The notes beneath the pieces are model-generated. The model was not told where the DNA came from. It saw nothing but the letters and a program-made list of their open reading frames with translations, and ran no database searches. Shown here in pieces: positions 45,372 to 54,200 of a stretch of 64,000 nt of DNA. The DNA comes from Nonlabens arenilitoris (GTDB taxonomy: Bacteria > Bacteroidota > Bacteroidia > Flavobacteriales > Flavobacteriaceae), in contig NZ_MTPW01000001.1 of the NCBI RefSeq assembly GCF_002954765.1, positions 1,749,501 to 1,813,500 of the forward strand, in the 5' to 3' direction. The position numbers and the translations under genes are program-made. Position 1 is the stretch's first letter; every line of letters starts with the position of its first letter.

Positions 45372-45617
45372 ATGATTTTTATTAAATATCTTAAATATTT
45401 ATTATGGGTTGGTTGGGTTTTAAGTCTATCATGCACACTACAATCATATATTTCTTTGAGTGATAATATCGAATATGTAGGTACAGACAAAAGCTGGAAA
45501 TATGAATTTTCCCAAATAGCTTTTTGGGGTTTTCTTAGTATGTTCTTAATATCTAGTATATCAATAATATATTATTATCTCAGAGGAAAGAAGTTTCTTG
45601 ACAAATCACTATCTTAA
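45372..45617 (+). CDS. small two-TM membrane protein
   Basis: An 81-residue protein with two predicted membrane helices (about residues 8-28 and 48-68) and a basic C-terminus. It starts 15 nt after the Gly-rich lipoprotein gene and is followed by a bidirectional terminator, so the two form one small cassette. Size, topology and position are like those of bacteriocin immunity proteins, but there is no sequence match I can point to. Confidence 0.6.
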   Translation: MIFIKYLKYLLWVGWVLSLSCTLQSYISLSDNIEYVGTDKSWKYEFSQIAFWGFLSMFLISSISIIYYYLRGKKFLDKSLS

Positions 45618-45633
45618 AACTGAGATATTATAA

Positions 45634-45665
45634 AAAAGTCCCATCACAATCGTGATGGGACTTTT
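45634..45665. terminator. bidirectional terminator
   Basis: AAAAGTCCCATCAC pairs with GTGATGGGACTTTT around a 4-nt loop. It separates the cassette from the convergent mevalonate kinase gene. Confidence 0.93.
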
Positions 45666-45684
45666 AAATATTATTTAAATCCTT

Positions 45685-46623
45685 TTAAAAATTATAAACC
45701 ACTTCCAGTTTGTAATCCTTTAAAGAAGCCTGCGCTTTTTCTAGGTCTTCTGTAAATCCTAAGATGTAGCCACCACCACCAGATCCACAAAGCTTCAAGT
45801 AGTAATCACCGGTATCCAGTCCTTTTTTCCACAAGCCGTGGAATTGTGCTGGTATCATAGGTTTAAAGTTGTCCAGTACGATATGTGATAATTTCTTTAC
45901 GTTACCAAAAAGTCCTTTTACATCGCCACTTAAGAAATCCTCAACGCACATGTCTGTGTATTTCACAAACTTATCTTTCAACATACTACGGAAACCTTCT
46001 TGCTTCATGTTTTCCATAAAGATGTTTACCATAGGTGCTGTTTCTCCTACAATTCCACTATCAAGTAAAAAGACAGCGCCTTTTCCAGTAGTCGATTGTG
46101 ATGGGATACCAGCTGGCTCAATATCTTCTTTACTATTAATAAGAATAGGTAAGCTCAGATAAGAATTTAAAGGATCAAGACCCGAACTCTTCCCATGGAA
46201 AAAGCTTTCGATTTTTCCGAATATATCTTTTAAAATCAGCAGTTTTTCTCGAGTTAAATTCTCAAGAACCGTGATTTTTTCAATCGCATATTTATCATAG
46301 ATAGATGCCACAAGAGCACCGCTACTTCCTACACCATAACCTTGTGGTATACTAGAGTCAAAATACATTCCAGCAGCAACATCTGTTTTTAGAGTCTCAA
46401 CATCAAATTTTGGGAAATCACTATCTTCTTTCATCAACTGCTCAATATGACCAGTAAGACGAGATAAATTGCCGTTTGATTTAATTTGTTCTTCGGTAGG
46501 ATGGTCACTTATCTGAAGTGCGCCTTTATAGAAATTATAAGGAATAGAAAGACCTTTTGAATCTTTAATAATCCCATACTCACCGAAAAGTAAAATCTTT
46601 GAATAAAAAAGTGGTCCTTTCAT
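45685..46623 (-). CDS. mevalonate kinase-like GHMP kinase
   Basis: A 312-residue GHMP kinase. The ATP motif GYGVGSSGALVAS lies near residue 95, and the C-terminal GSGGGGYILGF motif near 285. The start at ATG 46623 (MKGPLFYSKILLFGEYGI) leaves 10 nt from the previous stop, whereas the earlier ATG at 46650 would overlap that gene. Next to diphosphomevalonate decarboxylase this is most likely mevalonate kinase. Phosphomevalonate kinase is less likely but possible. Confidence 0.85.
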   Translation of the reverse strand: MKGPLFYSKILLFGEYGIIKDSKGLSIPYNFYKGALQISDHPTEEQIKSNGNLSRLTGHIEQLMKEDSDFPKFDVETLKTDVAAGMYFDSSIPQGYGVGSSGALVASIYDKYAIEKITVLENLTREKLLILKDIFGKIESFFHGKSSGLDPLNSYLSLPILINSKEDIEPAGIPSQSTTGKGAVFLLDSGIVGETAPMVNIFMENMKQEGFRSMLKDKFVKYTDMCVEDFLSGDVKGLFGNVKKLSHIVLDNFKPMIPAQFHGLWKKGLDTGDYYLKLCGSGGGGYILGFTEDLEKAQASLKDYKLEVVYNF

Positions 46624-46633
46624 AGCGTTAAAG

Positions 46634-47689
46634 TTAGCACTTTTTTGCACCTGTGCCTACTTGATCACAAATATAGTGACCATTTTGACAATATTGCGCT
46701 AATTTGCTGTTAATCAATCCTTGCACAGCTTCATTATTTTCATGTGGATAAAGCATGTGCACGTTAGCACCAGCATCTAGTGTAAAGCATACAGGTATGC
46801 CAGTTTCTTTTCTGAATGCCCATATTTCCTCGATAATCGACAGTGTTTTGGGTTTCATTAATATAAAATAGGGATGCGAGGTCATCATCATAGCATGTAA
46901 TGTGAGCGCTTCACTTTCTGTAATTTTTATAAAAGTATCAAGGTCACCTTCCTGCAATGCTTTTTTAAGTGTGGAAAGGTTCTCATGGGCTTGTTCAAAT
47001 CTCGCTTTCGCGAAAGCGTGTCCATTCATCAACTCGTGTCCTACGGTAGAACTTACCACTTTTTCACCTTTATCTACCAGTAAAATCGTGTCCTGAAAAT
47101 CCTGAAAAACAGGATGTAAATAATTGCTTTTATCAATACCGAAGTATTGTGAACTGCCGTCAACCTCATCATGCGTTCCCCAAACTACAGCGCTACCTTT
47201 CAAGCTACGACAAGCACTTCCAGATCCCAATCGAGCCAGAAAGGATGCTTTATGAAAATCCATTTCCTGACCAGTAATCGTGCTCTCAAAATCCATCATA
47301 CAAACTGACATCGCCGCCATACTACTCGCACTACTCGCAATTCCCGAACTATGCGGAAACGTATTGTGTGTATCAATATCAAAATGATAGTTTGCAATCC
47401 ATGGGCAATAGTCAGCAATGCGCTTGAAATAAGCTTCAATTTTAGGAGCAAAATCTGGCTTGGGCTCACCATCATAAGAAATATTAAAACCGTGAGTTCC
47501 TTTCATAGCGGTTACGGTTGTAATGGTTCTACAAGCATTTAAAGTAAAACTTATCGACGGATTTGCAGGCAACTGCATGCCGTACTTACCCCAATATTTT
47601 ACAAGCGCAATATTAGATGGCGCTTGCCATTTTGTAGATAAATGATCTATTAAAGTAAAATCGCCTTCTAACTTAAACTGAGTTTCCAA
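46634..47689 (-). CDS. mvaD: diphosphomevalonate decarboxylase
   Basis: Converts mevalonate diphosphate to isopentenyl diphosphate. The 351-residue protein has NIALVKYWGKYGMQLPANPS near residue 23. The GHMP motif SSGIASSASS lies near 115, and SGSACRSLKGSAVVWG near 155. It shows that this organism uses the mevalonate pathway, as many Flavobacteriia do. A palindrome copy at 47003 is read as AFAKA. It lies just before the mevalonate kinase gene. Confidence 0.95.
   Translation of the reverse strand: METQFKLEGDFTLIDHLSTKWQAPSNIALVKYWGKYGMQLPANPSISFTLNACRTITTVTAMKGTHGFNISYDGEPKPDFAPKIEAYFKRIADYCPWIANYHFDIDTHNTFPHSSGIASSASSMAAMSVCMMDFESTITGQEMDFHKASFLARLGSGSACRSLKGSAVVWGTHDEVDGSSQYFGIDKSNYLHPVFQDFQDTILLVDKGEKVVSSTVGHELMNGHAFAKARFEQAHENLSTLKKALQEGDLDTFIKITESEALTLHAMMMTSHPYFILMKPKTLSIIEEIWAFRKETGIPVCFTLDAGANVHMLYPHENNEAVQGLINSKLAQYCQNGHYICDQVGTGAKKC
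47003..47018. repeat. dispersed palindrome, perfect copy 10
   Basis: CGCTTTCGCGAAAGCG in mvaD, read as HAFAKAR. Confidence 0.95.
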
Positions 47690-47740
47690 TAGCCTTGAAT
47701 TAAGCTACAAAGGTAAATATTTAAGAGCAGCCGTTGAACC

Positions 47741-47780
47741 TGTCATTCCGAATTTATTTCGGAATCTGCTAGTGATGACA
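47741..47780. repeat. possible decayed Bacteroidota intergenic repeat
   Basis: TGTCATTCCGAA and TTCGGAAT..ATGACA form an inverted repeat (inner stem 47745-47752 with 47758-47765, outer TGTCAT with ATGACA). It resembles the widespread TGTCATTCCGA...GGAATCT dispersed repeat of Bacteroidota. A single copy only, so the assignment is weak. Confidence 0.35.
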
Positions 47781-47833
47781 ATTAAAGTCATATTTGAACT
47801 TAAAAACAAGGATGGTTTTATAAATTCATCGTT

Positions 47834-48508
47834 CTAAACCAACAATTGCTCAAAAAATCCACCAATTTCTCTAGCTCTATCTACAAAGTGAATTTCTAGA
47901 ATCCATTCTCTTTTATTTCCGTTTCCATCGGGTGCAAAAAGATTTTTGTCATTCTCGGGATGGATGTAGTTCAGTTTGTTTTCGCTTTCTAGATTCTCAT
48001 GCGGGAAATGACCGATTAAATGCCCGGCGATAGGACCACCAAATTCCCAGCCATATTCCGTCGCTTTTTGAACGCAATAATCATAAAAAGCCGCACCGGT
48101 TAGATCAGTTTGTGAGAAGTAGTAATCTCTACATTCTTGCCAGGCGGTTTCTATGTCTTTTTTTAATTTTATTTTCAGTGGATCGGTTCCTATCACATAA
48201 GTACGTCCATAGTCTGCTTCCCATTCTTCCAGTATCGGACCGAAGTCTAGAAACACGATATCGTTCTCTTGAATCATCAAGTCTGGCGGATTCTCATCAT
48301 AAGGATGCAAGGTGTTTGCTCCAGCTCTTACAATGCGTTTGTGCCAGTATTTTTTAATCCCGAAAAGCTCATCGGCAAGTTTAAAGACTGCGGTGTTGAC
48401 CTCTTTTTCTGTTTTACCAGCTGCGATGATATTTCTGTTTTCTATTTCTTGAAACAGTTGTGCTGCTTTAGTTTCGGCAGCGATGAGGTTTTTTAAAACG
48501 TCGTTCAT
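47834..48508 (-). CDS. M24-family metallopeptidase
   Basis: A 224-residue pita-bread-fold peptidase without an N-terminal creatinase domain. The metal ligands are Asp in FLDFG, Asp in ADYGR, His in AGHLIGH, Glu in ILEIHF and Glu near FFEQLL. This pattern fits Xaa-Pro aminopeptidase-like enzymes, and the substrate is unknown. It overlaps the upstream small membrane protein by 4 nt. Confidence 0.85.
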   Translation of the reverse strand: MNDVLKNLIAAETKAAQLFQEIENRNIIAAGKTEKEVNTAVFKLADELFGIKKYWHKRIVRAGANTLHPYDENPPDLMIQENDIVFLDFGPILEEWEADYGRTYVIGTDPLKIKLKKDIETAWQECRDYYFSQTDLTGAAFYDYCVQKATEYGWEFGGPIAGHLIGHFPHENLESENKLNYIHPENDKNLFAPDGNGNKREWILEIHFVDRAREIGGFFEQLLV

Positions 48509-48789
48509 TTTTTAAAATACTTTTTGAATAAAAATGCGATGAATACAACCGTTAACCAGGTTGAACAACAATCTAGCAATAGATTCTTTAAATTCCAACC
48601 AGCATTAGGAATAGAATGGTCATCTAACCGGAATTCATAATAGTAGGTGAAAGGAAAGCCTATAGTAAACTCTTTACTTAAATCTATATCACCTAATGGA
48701 GAGTGAATATCATTGAACAATGTGAAAAATGAGATGCTGAAGAAAATCAACATAGAAAGTAATGTATAAAGTATTAGACTCTTAATCAT
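48505..48789 (-). CDS. small membrane protein
   Basis: A 94-residue protein with two predicted membrane helices (about residues 5-25 and 68-88) and a short exposed loop between them. I do not recognise a family. Its stop overlaps the M24 peptidase start by 4 nt (ATGA), so translation is likely coupled. Confidence 0.65.
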   Translation of the reverse strand: MIKSLILYTLLSMLIFFSISFFTLFNDIHSPLGDIDLSKEFTIGFPFTYYYEFRLDDHSIPNAGWNLKNLLLDCCSTWLTVVFIAFLFKKYFKK

Positions 48790-48901
48790 TATTACTTTTT
48801 TGTGATTTTTACGACAATGCTACCAAATCTCATAGTCAAATTAAATGATCATGTGTAGTTCGATAAATAGCACAACTGACTGTAGACTAAAAGCCCAAGC
48901 G

Positions 48902-50254
48902 TTATATCACATTTTTTAATTCCTCAAAGTCCAATCCACCATAATTTCCACTGCTCATCATTAAAACCGCTGTATTATTAAAATCCTGACTGAATAACCA
49001 TTTTTTAAAGTCGGTTGGATCTGTTTTTACAATGAGGTCATCTCTATCAAAAGACTCAAAAATTTGTTGCTCACTAATAGGTTCTAGTTTCTTAATCTCC
49101 ACCGCATGCGGACTATAAAAAACCACGGCCACATCGGCTGCATCGAGTGTGTTTTTATACTGAACAAGAAACTCTGGATTTAAACTAGAATACGTATGTA
49201 GTTCTAGGCACGCGATAAGCTTGCGTTCTGAATATTGATTATGAACCGCTCTGGTGGTTGCTTGCACCTTGCTAGGTGAATGTGCAAAGTCTTTATAGAT
49301 AACACAGTTTTCATTTTCCGTAATTTTTTCTAATCGTTTAGAAGCGCCTTTAAAAGAAGCGATAGCTTCATAAAAATCATCTTCATCGATACCCATATGC
49401 TGACATATCCATTTTGCACCAGCGAGATTAGAAAGATTATGTTTCCCAAAAATTTCAATAGGCATATCACCTTCTGGAGTTTCTAGGTAAGTCGTTCCAT
49501 TAATGATGGAATGAGCAGGAATAGAGTAGGCGTGTTTACGAGTAGGTTTGGTCGCTGCCTCGGCAATCGTTTTTACGGCTTCATCGTCCTCGTTGTAAAC
49601 AAGGATACTTCCATCTCGCATACATTCTACAAACTCTGAAAATTGACTTAAGTAATTTTCCCAAGTTGGAAATACATTAATGTGATCCCACGCAATTCCA
49701 GAGATCAGAGCAATATTAGGCTGGTATAAATGGAATTTAGGTCTGCGATCTATAGGACTTGATAAATACTCATCACCTTCTAGAATCATAAATTCATTAT
49801 CATCAGTAAGATGCACCATGGTTTCAAAACCTTCTAATTGTGCGCCTACCATATAATCTACCTCACGATCGTGATAATGCATCACGTGCAGTATCATAGA
49901 AGTAATCGTTGTTTTTCCATGAGAACCACCTATAACAACACGTGTTTTATTTTTAGACTGCTCATATAAATACTCTGGATAGCTATATATTTTTAAACCT
50001 AGTTCTTGAGCCTTCAATAACTCAGGATTATCAGCTTTTGCATGCATGCCTAAAATGACCGCATCTAGGTCAGCATTAATGTTCTCTGAATTCCATCCCA
50101 TTTGTTCCGGTAGTAAGCCATATTTGTCCAATCTGGATTTACTAGGTTCAAAAATGGTATCGTCACTACCAGTAACCTGGTAACCTTTATGATGTAACGC
50201 AAGAGCGAGATTGTGCATGGCACTGCCGCCTATTGCGATAAAATGTACGCGCAT
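48902..50254 (-). CDS. mpl: UDP-MurNAc:L-Ala-gamma-D-Glu-mDAP ligase (Mpl-like)
   Basis: A 450-residue Mur-ligase-family enzyme that recycles peptidoglycan tripeptide onto UDP-MurNAc. The N-terminal Rossmann motif IGGSAMHNLA is at residues 7-16. The ATP site is GGSHGKTT near 110, and the central and C-terminal Mur domains follow. The full length matches Mpl better than MurC. The gene stands alone between the M24 peptidase and a TPR protein. Confidence 0.85.
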   Translation of the reverse strand: MRVHFIAIGGSAMHNLALALHHKGYQVTGSDDTIFEPSKSRLDKYGLLPEQMGWNSENINADLDAVILGMHAKADNPELLKAQELGLKIYSYPEYLYEQSKNKTRVVIGGSHGKTTITSMILHVMHYHDREVDYMVGAQLEGFETMVHLTDDNEFMILEGDEYLSSPIDRRPKFHLYQPNIALISGIAWDHINVFPTWENYLSQFSEFVECMRDGSILVYNEDDEAVKTIAEAATKPTRKHAYSIPAHSIINGTTYLETPEGDMPIEIFGKHNLSNLAGAKWICQHMGIDEDDFYEAIASFKGASKRLEKITENENCVIYKDFAHSPSKVQATTRAVHNQYSERKLIACLELHTYSSLNPEFLVQYKNTLDAADVAVVFYSPHAVEIKKLEPISEQQIFESFDRDDLIVKTDPTDFKKWLFSQDFNNTAVLMMSSGNYGGLDFEELKNVI

Positions 50255-50328
50255 AATAAGTAACTTTATAAGACGTAAAGCTACTAATAAAAGGCTGGAA
50301 TGACTAAGGAATGGAGTGCTTTATGAGC

Positions 50329-51087
50329 TTAATCACCTACTAGATCATGATCTTTCTTAAGTCTAGAGATTTCGTCTAACAAACTGGATTCTTTGTGAGC
50401 TGCATAGGCATCCTGTAATGTGATCAAAGCTTTGAGATACTCTTTAGTCTTTTTCTCATAAAGTGAAGCCAGTTTTTTATAAGTGGTAAGAGAACCGCCT
50501 ATTTCTATGGCTTTTTTATAGCATTTCTCTGCCGCACGATATTCTTTATCATACTCTTCAATATAGCCTTGTGCCAGATGGCCATCCACAGGAGATATTT
50601 TTAAAAGCTCATCTGCATATTTGCGACTTGTTCTTAATGATCCACCTACAATTCCTGGTAACTCACAATATAATTGCACCAGTGCCCATCTAGCCTCTAC
50701 ATGATTAGCATCTAAATTAGCTGCTTTTTTAAGATGAAATTTAATATCGTCCAGGTAACCCAACGCCTCAAGTTTTGAGCTTTCTTTAGCGTGTAGGCCT
50801 AAAGTGCCACCATATAGAAAGTGGTAATCTGCATTAGTACTATCTAGATCTAATAATCTTTTATAGTATGGAAAGGCTTTTTTATAACGTTGAGCATGTG
50901 ATTCAATATCGCCTAGTCTGCGCAATATTATAGGGTCTTTTTTGTTGTCTTGCAGTAAAGATTTATATATGGGCTTTGCTGCTTCATATTGCTCAGAGTT
51001 GAATAATGATTCCGCTTTCGCGAAAGCGTCCTGACTCCAACCCATTGCACTGCATAACAGTAAGATGATAAAAACTATTTTTTTCAT
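50329..51087 (-). CDS. exported TPR-repeat protein
   Basis: A 252-residue protein with a signal peptide (about residues 1-18) followed by about six TPR repeats. These include AESLFNSEQYEAAKPIYKSLL and AEKCYKKAIEIG. It is probably a periplasmic or outer-membrane-associated scaffold. A perfect palindrome at 51013 is read as DAFAKAE right after the signal peptide. Partner unknown; it is divergent from the macroglobulin gene. Confidence 0.8.
   Translation of the reverse strand: MKKIVFIILLLCSAMGWSQDAFAKAESLFNSEQYEAAKPIYKSLLQDNKKDPIILRRLGDIESHAQRYKKAFPYYKRLLDLDSTNADYHFLYGGTLGLHAKESSKLEALGYLDDIKFHLKKAANLDANHVEARWALVQLYCELPGIVGGSLRTSRKYADELLKISPVDGHLAQGYIEEYDKEYRAAEKCYKKAIEIGGSLTTYKKLASLYEKKTKEYLKALITLQDAYAAHKESSLLDEISRLKKDHDLVGD
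51013..51028. repeat. dispersed palindrome, perfect copy 11
   Basis: CGCTTTCGCGAAAGCG just after the signal-peptide codons of the TPR protein, read as AFAKA. Confidence 0.95.
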
Positions 51088-51179
51088 GCTCTAAATTTAT
51101 CAAAAAGTGAGCCAATGCCACCAATAGAGTTGTTAAAATGGATTTCCCTAATTCAAAAGGCTAATTCCCTCATTATAGA

Positions 51180-51211
51180 TTGTAGAATGGTATGAACTAT
51201 GTGTAGATTTA
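51180..51211 (+). promoter_or_regulatory. promoter of the macroglobulin gene
   Basis: TTG at 51180-51182 and TAGATTTA at 51204-51211 (21-bp spacer) match the -33 and -7 elements except for the last base of the latter. Confidence 0.5.
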
Positions 51212-51229
51212 TACAAGAATTAAAGAATT

Positions 51230-54200
51230 ATGAGACCTAACCACTATATCACTGTTATTTTAATATTGTTTGCGATGCAACAAGGTATTGCACAAAATTT
51301 TTATATCGATAAATGGCGCGAGGTAGAACAATTTGAATTGCAAGATAGAATTGAAGATGCTACTCAAGTTGTAGATGAAATTTATAAATATGCAAGACGT
51401 AAAAAAGACCATGATCAATATATCAAGGTTTTCTTATTCAAATCAAAATACCAATTGATTAACGAGGAAGAAGCGCAGTATAAAATTATCGCTGAGCTGG
51501 ATAAAATGATTGAAAAAGCTCAATTCCCTAATAAGAATATTTATAACGGAATAAGAGCTAAATTATTAGATGATTATGCTCGCGCAAATCAATGGAGAAT
51601 CAGAGAAAGGACCGCAGTTGAGAATGATGATGTAGATTTCAAAACCTGGGATGCAACACGTTTTTATAGCGAGATTAATAACAGCTATCAGGCTTCTCTA
51701 GATCAGTCAGATAAATTAGTTGAGATTCCGCTCAGTGATTACAGCGCTATCATAGGTCCCATGGCGCCAGCTCGTTTTTTGAGACCTAGCTTACTGGACA
51801 TATTATCGCACCAGGCTTTAAACTTTTATAAAAGCGGCTATTTCAACCTTACAAAACCCAAAGAAGAGTTTATAATAACTAAAGAAAATGCTTTTCTCAA
51901 CACAGCACATTTATTGAAGTTAAAAAGACCAGCTGGAGACACCGTTTTTTCAAAATATGATGTGATGCAGCAGTATGCACATCTAGAAGCAATGCATTTA
52001 AAATCAAACAATGACGCTGCTTTTATACATGTCATTACAGATCGATTATGGTATGCACAAAATCAGCTAGGAAATTATCAGGTTTATGAAGATTATGAAA
52101 AACAATTGCAAAGTATAATAATGTCTTATAATGCTAATCCAGCCGTTACTGAGGCTTATTATTATCTAGCTCTATATCATCAAAACTTAAGTAATCAGGT
52201 CAGTACAGAACAGCAACTTGATCATAGACAGCAAGCTATTCAATTAGTTAATAAAGCGATTGATTTATATCCTAAATCCTATGGAGCGGCGTTGTGCAAG
52301 CAATTGAACAATCAGATATATCAATCGAGCATCAATGTTCAGGTTGAAGATTTAATTATTCCCAACAGGCCACATCGTGGAGTAGTAAATTATAGAAATG
52401 TAGAACAAATTGATTTATACTACATCAAAGTCTCTTTGGATGAAGATTTGAGAGATTTAAGATTTGCAGACAGTTTATATCAACAGTTTATCGATAAAGC
52501 AATTGATTCTCAAAATTTAGCTCATAAAGAATCTATTCAACTACCTAAAGGCGATGATACTTTTAACCACACCTATGAATATGTTGCACCAGCCATTGAA
52601 AAAGGTCGTTATGTGATTATGGCAAAAGCAGGTAAAGCTGATGAAGTGAAATACGCACATACTTTTATAACAGTGACTAATCTGACTTTATTTAAAAAAG
52701 ATAGCGAACTAGGAACAGCATTACTTGTAAAAGATAGAACTACCGGTAAAACAATGAGTAATGTAGATGTTCAAATTTCTTATAACAGAACTGTTAAGCG
52801 TTTTAAGACGGATAAATACGGTATGCTTGATTATGATATTAAAGACCTGAGAGGTAATCAAAATGTAATCATTAGTAAAAATGGCGATAGTTTAAAGACT
52901 CAATATTATTCTTACCCTAGGGATAGAAATAGGAATAAAATCGAGCATTACGACCTCAATGTAAAAACCTTCATTTATCTAGACCGAGCCATATATAGAC
53001 CAGGTCAAACGGTTTATTTCAAAGCGATTGTATTACAGAAAAAAGAAAACGAAGAACAATCTGGTATTGTATCTAATGAGCTTCTAGAAATCTATGTCGA
53101 AGATGTAAATGGGACAGAGGTTTATAGAACTAAGTTAAAGTCTAATGAGTTTGGTAGTATTCATGGATCTTTTGAGATTCCTCAAGATGTACTTACTGGA
53201 GAGTTTACTCTATATATTGACGAGCCAGATGAAGAAACGACATTTTATAAAACGGTAGATGATTGGGAAGATGGTGAAATCAACTTTAAAGTAGAGGAAT
53301 ATAAACGTCCCACTTTTGAAGTAGATTTTGATGAAATCACTGAAACTTACAAGTTGGGTGATAGTGTAACGGTTTCTGGATTTGGGAAAGCCTTTTTGGG
53401 TAGTAATATAACTAATGCAATAGTAACCTATAAAGTGATAAGAAGCTATAATTATGCAAGATGGCGCAGTGGTTATTATGGCAATAGTGAAAAAGTAATT
53501 CTACAAGGAGATACGACCACAAACGATAAAGGTGTATTTGAAATAAAATTCCTAGCAGACAACGATAAAGAGGCAGATCCTAAATTTAAACCTATTTACA
53601 GTTATAAAATAGAAGCTGAAGTAACTGATGTAAATGGAGAAACGAGAACGACTACTACCAGAATGAGAGTAGGAACTAACGCTATTCAAATTGCATCTCA
53701 GTTACCCTATCAATTTACAACAGAATCAAACACTTTAAAAGTAGGCGTTAAAAACTTGAACGGTCAGTTTGTCAATGGGAAACTTATCGTAGAAATGCGC
53801 AAGCAACCGCAAGCATCTCATGTTATAATTGCTTCAGGATTACCGCAAGCCGAGTTTCAAGAAGTAGATGATAAGACCTACCGCAACACATTCCCATATG
53901 CCGAATTAAGAAAAGACGAAATTGAAACCGACTGGGAAAAAGCACCTATCATATTTAGAAAAGAGCTCACTACAGATTCGTTAACAACTGTAGAGCTTCC
54001 AATAACAGAGAACTGGGATAATGGTGCTTATTATGTTTATATAAGAGCTGTGGAATTGGGACAAAATTTTGATAATGAAGATGATGTAATAGATTCTAGA
54101 GTAGAAAAAAGTCTTTGGGCAAATCTAGATCTACCATTACAGCCTCAACTTATTTCTAGTTACGGTGAGTTCACTAAAGAGGCCGCAGTATTCAACATGT

